This document shows, one piece after another, positions 1-6,786 of a stretch of 14,600 nt of DNA. Under the pieces are notes generated by a model. It ran no database searches and was not told the DNA's origin. It saw only the letters and a program-made list of their open reading frames with translations. The position numbers and the translations under genes were made by a program. The DNA is from Ochromonadaceae sp. CCMP2298 (lineage: Eukaryota; Sar; Synurophyceae; Ochromonadales; Ochromonadaceae): the NCBI GenBank assembly GCA_026770595.1, contig MU634196.1:1-14600 (forward strand). Reading direction: 5' to 3'. Positions within the stretch are counted from its first letter, which is position 1. Each line of letters begins with the position of its first letter.

Positions 1-270
1 GCGCCCAGTGCCGTCGGTGCAGCAGCAGCCAAGCAACCGCCAGTTGCAGCTGCCGCGCCCAGTGCCTTCGGTGCAGCAGCAGCCAAGCAACCGCCCGTTC
101 CCGGCGCCGCTCCCAGTGCCTTCGGTGCCAAGCAACCACCCGTTCCCGGCGCCGCACCCAGTGCCTTCGGTGCCAAGCAACCGCCCGTTCCCGGCGCCGC
201 ACCCAGTGCCTTCGGTGCCAAGCAACCGCCCGTTCCCGGCGCCGCACCCAGTGCCGTCGGGGCGGCCATG
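1..270 (+). repeat. In-frame 45/54-bp tandem repeats in the FG domain
   Basis: Units begin at 1, 55, 109, 154, 199 and 244. The first two are 54 bp and carry an extra AAA-coding stretch, the next three are 45 bp, and the last is partial. Units at 154 and 199 are identical at the DNA level and the unit at 109 differs at two bases, which points to recent duplication. Each unit adds one FG (or VG) motif to the protein. Confidence 0.9.
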
Positions 271-1560
271 GCGTCTCCTGCACCAGTGCAGAGCCCAGTG
301 GTTGCGTCGTCGCTGTTCGGCAGGACCCCTGTGGGTGCGGCTGGCGCGTCTGGAAGCCCGCAGGCCCCATTGGGTGGTGGGCCGATGGCGGGGTTGGGGG
401 TTGGGTCAGGGTTTGGGTCTGGGAGAAGCTGGGCGGGGAGTGCGGGGTCTGCGGGCGCAGGCTCTCTCTTCGGTGGGAGCTCCTCCTCTGGGGCAGGGAC
501 AGCGGTAGGGACAGCGGCAGGGACAGGGGCGGTAGGGGCAGTGGGGACAGTGAAGCCAGCAGGGTTGGGGGCGGCGGCGGGCAATCCCTTCGGCAGTCCC
601 TCGAAACCGCTCTTCTCCGCAGCTAAGGGCGCCTTCTCGGTCAGCCCCACCCCCGCAACCTCCACCTCCACCTCAGCTCCCGCCTCTGTCTTTGCGCCCG
701 CCGCAGAGCAGAGCAGTAGGTCTGGTAGCTTGTTTGGCGCGGCATCTTCATCAGCACCTGCAACTGCTCCTGTTGGTAGCTTGTTTGCCGCACCCACAAC
801 CTCGGCCTTCGGTGGCGGCAACGCCTTCGGCAGCGGTGCGGGCATGGGAGGCTCTCTCTTCAGCAGGGCGGGCGGTGCGTCGGCCCCTGTGGCAATTTCA
901 TCCCCCCTATCCCCCACACCCCCAGCACCTGCCGCGCGTTTTGGCGGTGGCTTCGGCGGTAGCAGCGGCTTTGGGGACAGCAGTGGCTTCGGGACCACCA
1001 GCGTCCTCGGGTCCGGAGGAGGGTCCGGGGGAGGAGGCGGCGGCGGCGGCTTCGGTGGAAACAGCAGCTTCGGCGGCAGCAGCGGCTTTGGGGCCGCAAC
1101 CGTCCTCGGGTCTGGGACTGGGTCAGGGGGAGGGTCCGGGGGTGGCGGTGGCTTCGGCGGAAATAGCGTCCTTGGGTCTGGGTCTGGGTCTGGGTCTGGG
1201 TCCGGGGGTGGCTTCGGTGCGAGTAACGTCTTCGGAGCCAGTGGGGGCGGGTTCAGCTCTGCGCCTTCCTTCGGCACCTCTGCCCCGCTAGGCAACCAGC
1301 CCAGCTCCTTCGGCTCCCCGGCGACTGGTGGCATGGGTGCGGGCGGCTTGAGTCTCGGCGGGATGAGTTTCGGCAGCTTAAGCAACAGCAACGGTATCTC
1401 CACAGGCAGTGGCTTCGGTGGCGCGGGGAGAATGGGGGGTGCGGGGGGTGCGGGGGGTGCAGCGGGCGGCAACGGTGGCTTATTCGGGTTCGGAGTAGCG
1501 GCACAGAGCTCGCCCGACCGCGGAGAGGCGAAATCCAAGTTTGCTCAATTCAGAGGATGA
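1..1560 (+). CDS. FG-repeat nucleoporin, C-terminal part (5' end outside the window)
   Basis: The reading frame is open from base 1 to a TGA at 1558-1560, giving at least 519 residues with no intron. The protein is very rich in Gly, Ser and Ala and has dozens of FG dipeptides, mostly as SAFG, SLFG, GFG and VFG. It starts with tandem 15-18-residue units carrying APSAFG and KQPPVPG, and ends in SKFAQFRG. Such low-complexity FG domains line the nuclear pore, where they form the permeability barrier and bind transport receptors. No folded domain falls in the window, so the subtype is uncertain. A Gly/Ser-rich FG tail with a short basic aromatic terminus recalls Nup214/Nup159 (inference). The first ATG in frame, at 268, is internal to the repeats and is not the likely start. 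FG-Nup is well supported, the Nup214 assignment only weakly. Confidence 0.82.
   Translation, partial: APSAVGAAAAKQPPVAAAAPSAFGAAAAKQPPVPGAAPSAFGAKQPPVPGAAPSAFGAKQPPVPGAAPSAFGAKQPPVPGAAPSAVGAAMASPAPVQSPVVASSLFGRTPVGAAGASGSPQAPLGGGPMAGLGVGSGFGSGRSWAGSAGSAGAGSLFGGSSSSGAGTAVGTAAGTGAVGAVGTVKPAGLGAAAGNPFGSPSKPLFSAAKGAFSVSPTPATSTSTSAPASVFAPAAEQSSRSGSLFGAASSSAPATAPVGSLFAAPTTSAFGGGNAFGSGAGMGGSLFSRAGGASAPVAISSPLSPTPPAPAARFGGGFGGSSGFGDSSGFGTTSVLGSGGGSGGGGGGGGFGGNSSFGGSSGFGAATVLGSGTGSGGGSGGGGGFGGNSVLGSGSGSGSGSGGGFGASNVFGASGGGFSSAPSFGTSAPLGNQPSSFGSPATGGMGAGGLSLGGMSFGSLSNSNGISTGSGFGGAGRMGGAGGAGGAAGGNGGLFGFGVAAQSSPDRGEAKSKFAQFRG
1174..1203 (+). repeat. (GGGTCT)n microsatellite inside the nucleoporin gene
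   Basis: Four copies of GGGTCT are followed by one GGGTCC. They encode an alternating Gly-Ser run and stay in frame. Confidence 0.85.
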
Positions 1561-1600
1561 ATGTTGACGATAGTTTGTAAACTAGCGGTTCTGTATTTGT

Positions 1601-1606
1601 ATTAAA
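1601..1606 (+). promoter_or_regulatory. Possible poly(A) signal (ATTAAA) of the nucleoporin gene
   Basis: ATTAAA lies 41 bases after the stop codon. It is the common variant of the eukaryotic poly(A) signal. Position is the only support. The rest of the 281-base gap to the next gene holds nothing I recognise apart from the upstream ORF listed separately. Confidence 0.35.
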
Positions 1607-1803
1607 ATCTCAACTAGCGATGACAATAATTCAGCTAATTCAGCTCTTGTGCTCTTGTGCACATCTCCACCTTGAACCGCAAAATCGGGATGTTGGGATT
1701 TGTTTAACTTTAGTCCCCCAAAAACAATAGTCCCTTTGCCCTAATTTGGAGCTTGAGCTTGAGCTTCGACACTAGAATTCACTCAATCGTGAACTTGGAA
1801 CAG

Positions 1804-1887
1804 ATGATTGAAGCTCCAAAAGAAAAACAAAGAAGCACTGGATGCCAATTCGGGTCGGCCAGATGTGCTTTGACCCTCACTCTATGA
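1804..1887 (+). other. Upstream ORF overlapping the start of the tetraspan gene
   Basis: A 27-codon ORF starts with the ATG at 1804 and ends with TGA at 1885-1887. It overlaps the proposed start at 1842 in another frame. If transcription begins upstream of 1804, this uORF would reduce translation of the main frame. The true transcription start is unknown. Confidence 0.35.
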
Positions 1888-2787
1888 TGATCCTGGCCAA
1901 GGTACGCTGCACGCTCGCGACGCATGATCCTCCGAAATATTACCATCCTAATTTCCAATTCAGATTGGATTCGGAGCGGCTGCCAGTCTGTACTTCGACA
2001 GTCCAATCGTAGGCACTTGGTGGTCTGCCCTTGTTTGTCTTGCCGTCGTCTGGAGCACATACATGTAAGTGAAGTTAAACTCGACTCTGAATTACCACTG
2101 GATTTTCAATTCCACGCATCCTCGATTCTCAATTCTGAATTCTGCAGGGAATCGAAGGTGCTGATCCTGCTCATTTCTGCAGTCGGGGTGCTGGCGTGCG
2201 CAGCCGCTGTCTGGCTCGACCTGCAGCTGAGCACTTACTTCAACGAGACTATACGCAGCTGTGCAGACTGGCAGAGCCATCCTTGCTACTGCGCAGAGAC
2301 GCAGGACGAATACCTCGAGCTCACCAGGTTCACTGGGGATCTAGAATGCAACAACCCGTTCACGCGGAACCCGTCATATTTAACCGGCAACACGTTTCTG
2401 ACCGCCTTGACCGCCTTCATCACGCTGGTTGTGTTCCTGTCAACCGTGGGTACGTACAGTACAGATGCTGCTCTGTGCCGCCTCAATATGCTCCCAATAC
2501 TTTCTCTGTACCTTCTCTGTATCCTCTCTGTACCCTCTCGATACCCTCTCACGCCCCCCTCTTTACCCCCTCATCTATTTCTCGACCGCATCGATCTCAC
2601 ACCTACCCCCATTATTAATACGACAGGAATGCTCTGCGGGAGCATGTGTTTTTGCCTCTTCCGGCACCACCGCGAGGCGCGCGAGATCCAGGAGGAGCAA
2701 ATAGCTATACAGAACCTGCAGCAGCAAATGGAGAGCGGAGAACTGCGAATCCAATCCGTCACTCTGCATGCGATGGAAGGGGGGTAG
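1842..2787 (+). CDS. Four-helix membrane protein, CD20/MS4A-like (4 exons)
   Basis: Proposed exons are 1842-1901, 1964-2064, 2148-2449 and 2627-2787, giving 207 residues. The introns are 62, 83 and 177 bp with donors GTACGC, GTAAGT and GTACGT, and all phases join correctly. Hydrophobic segments lie at about residues 15-31, 34-53, 56-80 and 126-157. The loop between helices 3 and 4 has four Cys (SCADW, HPCYC, LECNN). The short cytosolic tail after helix 4 is Glu/Gln-rich and may form a coiled coil. Helix 1 runs into a SPIVGTWWSAL segment, matching the CD20/MS4A pattern of helix 1, then PI and a W/F-rich helix 2. MS4A proteins are plasma-membrane tetraspan proteins linked to signalling and calcium flux. 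The family call is by eye; a different tetraspan family is possible. The start ATG has a weak context, with other ATGs in frame at residues 8, 15 and 16. Confidence 0.72.
2501..2550 (+). repeat. Degenerate 11-12-bp repeats in tetraspan intron 3
   Basis: The intron holds four or five diverged copies of a unit close to TCTCTGTACCC. They lie inside a 177-bp intron that is a multiple of three and free of stop codons. Confidence 0.65.
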
Positions 2788-2827
2788 CTGTAGAGTGCGT
2801 ATGCTTCGTATGAAGTTTGGTATTCAT

Positions 2828-2862
2828 AACAAATAACAAATAACAAATAACAAATAACAAAT
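2828..2862 (+). repeat. AACAAAT 7-bp tandem repeat, five copies
   Basis: Five perfect copies lie 41 bases after the stop of the tetraspan gene, in the 141-base gap between two convergent genes. Confidence 0.95.
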
Positions 2863-2928
2863 AACCAATTCTTGACACACATAAAATATCTAGTAAGCCC
2901 CCGATCTGAATCCTGATCTCCCTAAGTG

Positions 2929-3780
2929 TCACCGGTAGTCTTGCACGTAGTGGCTCTTTGGCCGATTCATCATCATAAAGGGGACCGCGCCCTCGTTGTT
3001 GGGAACGCCCAGGGCACCCGGGTTGCTGCGAATCATTAAGCTGAGGCGCTCTTCTGACGGTGGGCCTGCGCAGAAGAGGAACAGCAGGTGCAGCGGCAGG
3101 TTGCCTCGGTCGTCCCGCGCAGCAGCAGCCGACCCATCTGCATCCACGATGAGCCTGAGCACCTCCATGGGAGAGTTGAATTGCGCAGCCTTGTGCAAAG
3201 GCAGATTCCCAGTGGCATTTCGGAGCCCCAAAGCCTCCGGGTAGGTGGTCATCACGAGCTCCACGAGGGAGGTGCTGGCTTGAAACTGTACCGCCAGATG
3301 CAGGGGCAGGTTCCCGAACCCGTCTTTGAGCTTCGCGCTCCCGGGATAGCTGGACAGTAAAAAGCGGATCAGCTCATCCGGGGCTCGGTACCGAAAGGCG
3401 ATATGTATGGCGAGGTTTCCGCCTTTGTCCAGCTCGCGCACGGCGTCTGGGTACGCTGCGTAGAGCAGAGTGGTGTTTTCGCTGATGTTGATCCACAGCC
3501 TGCCCTTGTTGTGGTAGGCGGATAGGTGCAGGGGCAGATTGCCAGCAGGGTCTCTCAGCCGGATACTCCCCGGGTTCGCGATAAGCAGCTTGGCGAGGAG
3601 GTCGGGAGGGCATCCAGAAGTAACCGAGAGGTGCAGGGGCAGATTTCCGGCACTGTCGTACACTTCTGCGTAGGATGCGTCTTCGTACACGATGGTGCGA
3701 GCCAAGTCCCAATTCTGGTCCTTCACCGCTTCCAGCAGCATCTGGTTGGAGACATGCTTGAAGGTCTCCTGTTTCGCCAT
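2929..3780 (-). CDS. Ankyrin-repeat protein of the GNLPLH type
   Basis: A single intronless frame encodes 283 residues. Residues 1-44 form a helical N-terminus (LLEAVKDQNWDLARTIV), itself like the second half of an ankyrin repeat. Six repeats then start at the Gly of GNLPLH at residues 45, 80, 121, 156, 191 and 226, with spacings of 35, 41, 35, 35 and 35. A worn repeat follows at 264. Each carries GNLPLH, a helix pair, then a YPxA or NPG turn and an acidic residue. Classic ankyrin repeats are 33 residues with TPLHxA; this 35-residue LPLH form is common in stramenopile proteins. The repeats form a binding surface, and the partner cannot be told. No signal peptide, membrane helix or catalytic domain is present. 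The start is the first ATG and its helix leads straight into the repeats. It converges with the tetraspan gene, 141 bases between stops. Confidence 0.9.
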   Translation of the reverse strand: MAKQETFKHVSNQMLLEAVKDQNWDLARTIVYEDASYAEVYDSAGNLPLHLSVTSGCPPDLLAKLLIANPGSIRLRDPAGNLPLHLSAYHNKGRLWINISENTTLLYAAYPDAVRELDKGGNLAIHIAFRYRAPDELIRFLLSSYPGSAKLKDGFGNLPLHLAVQFQASTSLVELVMTTYPEALGLRNATGNLPLHKAAQFNSPMEVLRLIVDADGSAAAARDDRGNLPLHLLFLFCAGPPSEERLSLMIRSNPGALGVPNNEGAVPFMMMNRPKSHYVQDYR

Positions 3781-4154
3781 CGTATCGCAGAGGGTAAAGA
3801 GGCGTGACGAGGCGATTGAAGAAACAGCACTGGACCGTGGCTTCCCAGTCTATGCTAGTTGCTCCATCAACGCCCTCGATGTCGGCACCAAAGCTGGAGT
3901 GTCAATGAACCAAGAGGAGTGAACACCTCCAGTAAGTTAGCACCAATCTCCTCCAGGATCTCTCCCCAGAAACTGGTCGTCCGCCGGGGTTTACCGTCGT
4001 TCAGGATTTACCATATTTTGCCCCGGGAACTTAGGACCAAAAATGTCGTCGCCGCGGCATGGGCACCTGATAAAAACCGGAGCCTTGGTCCCCAGTTTCA
4101 GTGTAGTTGGTCTATGTAATATTTCATGGGGGGAAGTCTTGTTGGGGGTAGTAT

Positions 4155-4178
4155 GACGGTAGGACGGTAGGACGGTAG
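4155..4178 (+). repeat. GACGGTAG 8-bp tandem repeat, three copies
   Basis: Three perfect copies lie side by side, followed by a G-rich run. Confidence 0.85.
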
Positions 4179-4324
4179 GAGGGGGGGTAGGAAGCGGATC
4201 GCAATTGTGCTGCTTTCCTTGCGCAGAATCGGGTTTAATCTTTGTAAGTCAAGCCTTATCGATTCTCTCTGTATCAGTACGAGGTTAAATGAGCCATTAC
4301 AGGTGCAGTCTACCGCAAGTAACC

Positions 4325-4475
4325 CATAGCCTACATCTTGCATTCTACAGTGTATAGCTCACAGCCTACACTCCTTAGCCTACAGCCCCCATCCCATAGC
4401 CTACAGCTACAGCCTACAAAGTCTACAAATCCTATACCCTACACCCTATACCCTGCAGCCTACAACCTATAAATT
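4325..4475 (+). repeat. Degenerate CCTACA-rich repeat array
   Basis: The motif AGCCTACA and close variants (CCTATA, CCTACA) recur at 8-20-base spacing across about 150 bases. It lies just downstream of the minus-strand RsfS stop, so it would probably be transcribed as TGTAGGCT repeats in the 3' untranslated region. Confidence 0.6.
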
Positions 4476-4516
4476 ACCCACTTGAGTTCCCAGGTTCCCT
4501 AGCCTATATTCCCATG

Positions 4517-4546
4517 TTACAGCTCCTTAACTTACAGCTCCTTAAC
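4517..4546 (-). repeat. 15-bp tandem duplication spanning the RsfS stop codon
   Basis: The 15 bases at 4532-4546, encoding VKEL and the stop on the minus strand, are repeated exactly at 4517-4531. Past the stop the frame therefore reads VKEL and a second stop. Confidence 0.95.
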
Positions 4547-5680
4547 AACCGGGATGTCCCCGATAATATCGTGGGTTTTTATGTAGTCGTCGGGGCAGGG
4601 GTATTGGTCTAATAGGCGGCTGAAGTTTTCCTCGTACTCGGCCTCTGACTTGCTGTAGGGCACGCAGGGTCGTTCCTTCATGGTCCAGTGGCTCTCAAGA
4701 TCCACGTGGCGGCGGGTGTCTGTGAGTGGGTAAGGGGTGGGTGGGGTAGGGGAGTAAGTGTGGGGGTGAGGTTGATATTGAGATATAGCAGTGGTGGCAG
4801 CAGTAGCTGCAGCAGCATCAGTAATAGTGGGAACAGTCACAGTAGGTGCAGCAGCAGCATCAGTAGCAGTAGCAAAAGGTGAACCCACCTGGCAGCATCA
4901 CGTGCACCAGGAAGCTCTGACAGTTGACCAGCTGCCAGTCGTCGTCCCTGCCGCCCTCCACGCCTTTGGAGCCTAATACGCGAAACAACTTGCGGTCCTT
5001 GAGCTGGGGGTAGAGTGTGAAGTGTGGAGGGTGGAGGGTGGGAAGGTTAGAGGCAAGAGCAGACAGCGGGCAGGGCAGCAGAAAAGCAACAGCAGAGCAG
5101 AAGCAGGGCAGCAGCAGGGCAGCAGCAGGGCAGCAGCAGGGCAGCAGCAGGGCAGCAGCAACAGGCACAGTAGCAGGCACAGCAGCAGGCACACTCACCG
5201 CCGTAACCACCGACTGACTCATTTTCCGTATGTGTCTGGTGGACCGACCCGTGGCTATGACGAACTTCTTGAACTGGTCTAAGTCCCCATTGATAGTCAG
5301 TACGATGGCGTTCTCAGCCCCCTGGCTGGTGAGGTACTCGCGCACCTCCTCGGCAGTGAACAGCTCCCTGGGGCGGTAGTGTGTGGGTGGTGGTGTGGGT
5401 GGTGGTGGTGGTGGTCGGTGGTGCGGGTGAGAAAACGGCAATGGAAGCAATCTTGAGGCAGTTCGCCTCACCCTTCCACAATCGGGAGCACGTATTTGTC
5501 ATCCTTGGGAGCCGCCTTCTCCGAGTGCGCTGGGGGCACCCAGTCCCACACGTCTGTGCCCGACGAAGAAGACAGAGGTCTGATAGTGACAGTGCTAGGG
5601 CGGGCTACGCTGAGAGTGAGAGGGAGAGTGCGGATAGTCCGGAGGGTCCGGAGACTTCTGAGAGACCTGGGAAGGAACAT
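4532..5680 (-). CDS. MALSU1: Mitochondrial ribosome silencing/assembly factor RsfS (MALSU1 type), 4 exons
   Basis: Minus-strand exons are 5680-5472, 5367-5199, 5003-4889 and 4719-4532, giving 226 residues. Introns are 104, 195 and 169 bp with donors GTGAGG, GTGAGT and GTGGGT. Residues 1-45 are rich in Arg, Ser, Leu and Thr with no acidic residue, ideal for a mitochondrial presequence. The RsfS/Iojap domain follows at about 70-177: FTAEEVREYL, FVIATGRSTRHI, then DDWQLVN, FLVHVMLP and RRHVDLESHW, in the family order. Known members bind protein uL14 of the large ribosomal subunit, block premature subunit joining and help mitoribosome assembly. A tail of about 50 residues follows the domain. A chloroplast Iojap homologue is an alternative if the organism has plastids, but the presequence fits a mitochondrion better. 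A 15-bp duplication covers the stop codon. Confidence 0.9.
5106..5160 (+). repeat. 11-bp tandem repeat, five copies, in RsfS intron 2
   Basis: GGGCAGCAGCA is repeated five times inside the 195-bp second intron of the RsfS gene. The flanks are related CAGCAG-rich sequence. The unit is not a multiple of three, which fits a non-coding location. Confidence 0.93.
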
Positions 5681-6192
5681 GATGCTTGGTCCGGTGTGGA
5701 GTGCTACCGCATGGCGCCTCGGGCTCGGTCACGGGAGAGTTCTGCAGTGCCTCCCTGCCTCTTCTGTGCGACAGAGTCCAGAACAGTCTCGACATCTTCC
5801 ATTCGATGGCGAGGCGATCTGAAAAAACTGACGACGTTTCTCTTCAAACCCCCTCCACCCCAAAACAACGGAAGGCCCACTCCATAGTGTCAAATGACTG
5901 GGTTTTAGTGTTACATCACGACATCCCCAACGTGGTCTTTTATCCTCCTGTACTCCGGTCTTCCCACACGTAAGTTATGCACGACGTCTTGCTTCTTACA
6001 GTAGTTCCTGCTGTGTGCACAGGGTGCTCTCACACTTTCAACTTTGGACGAGCGCATCAGTCACCCAGTCCGGCTTGACAAGACCCCCATCGGAATCCGG
6101 GCCAGATTCCGCAGTGGACCCTCAAAAAGGTAGTATAGACCCATTCCTACGACGACACAGATTCCAACCATTCGCCTCCCGCTAAATCAAGT
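5681..6192. promoter_or_regulatory. Divergent intergenic region between the RsfS and EF-hand genes
   Basis: The 512 bases lie between two start codons pointing away from each other, so both promoters and 5' untranslated regions should be here. No TATA box, repeat or credible exon was recognised. Open frames here (for example the continuation of one from 5381 to 5887) show no family features. Confidence 0.5.
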
Positions 6193-6754
6193 ATGGGTGC
6201 TTGCTGCTCGGACAGCATTGAGAAAAAGATACCCGCTAGTTGGTTCACGCTCTTCCGGGCGATGAACTTCACACGGCGGGAGATCTCAGCGATGTACGAT
6301 ATCTTCAACTTGGTGGACTTTAGCGGAGACGGGGCTGTGGATGTCGTGGAGTTGCTGACCATGCTGGACATCGAGAGAACACCCTTTACGGAGCAGATTA
6401 TGAGCCTGTTTGATGCGGATAACTCGGGGCAGGTGCGTGCTTGCGCTGCGTGTGCGCTGTGCGCTAAATATTGGATGTGTGCCTGTGTCTGCGGGATTGT
6501 GTAACTGTGACTGTGTCACTGACTTACCACACTACCCTCTCGACACAACATCACCCACCACCCACCCACCACCCACCACTACCCACCACCCACATCCCAC
6601 TACCCACCAACCCCACGCACCCAAAACCCAGGTGGATTTTCGCGAGTTCGTCCTAGCTCTGTGGAACTACTGCACCTGCAACGACTCAGCTTTGCAGCTG
6701 TTCACATTCGACCTGTACGACCGAAGCCACTCAGGCAGACTCTCGCCCGAGGAG

Positions 6755-6786
<32 letters not shown>

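Larger units (their letters stand above)
3781..4531. other. Gene-poor spacer between the ankyrin and RsfS genes
   Basis: No exon with coding character was found on either strand. The stretch holds the upstream region of the ankyrin gene, a weak inverted repeat around 3966-4098, an 8-bp tandem repeat at 4155-4178, and a CCTACA-rich stretch that would form the 3' end of the RsfS transcript. Confidence 0.6.

Noticed and set aside
8-508. Long Pro-rich ORF in a second frame of the nucleoporin gene
   Set aside because: It is a by-product of the tandem repeats and GC-rich codons; the FG frame explains the sequence and reaches a natural end.
692-1291. 199-residue ORF inside the nucleoporin gene
   Set aside because: It is low-complexity sequence in a shifted frame with no family signal.
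5686-5973. Possible upstream exon of the EF-hand gene
   Set aside because: The EF-hand gene already starts with an acylation signal at 6193 and the open frame has no family features.
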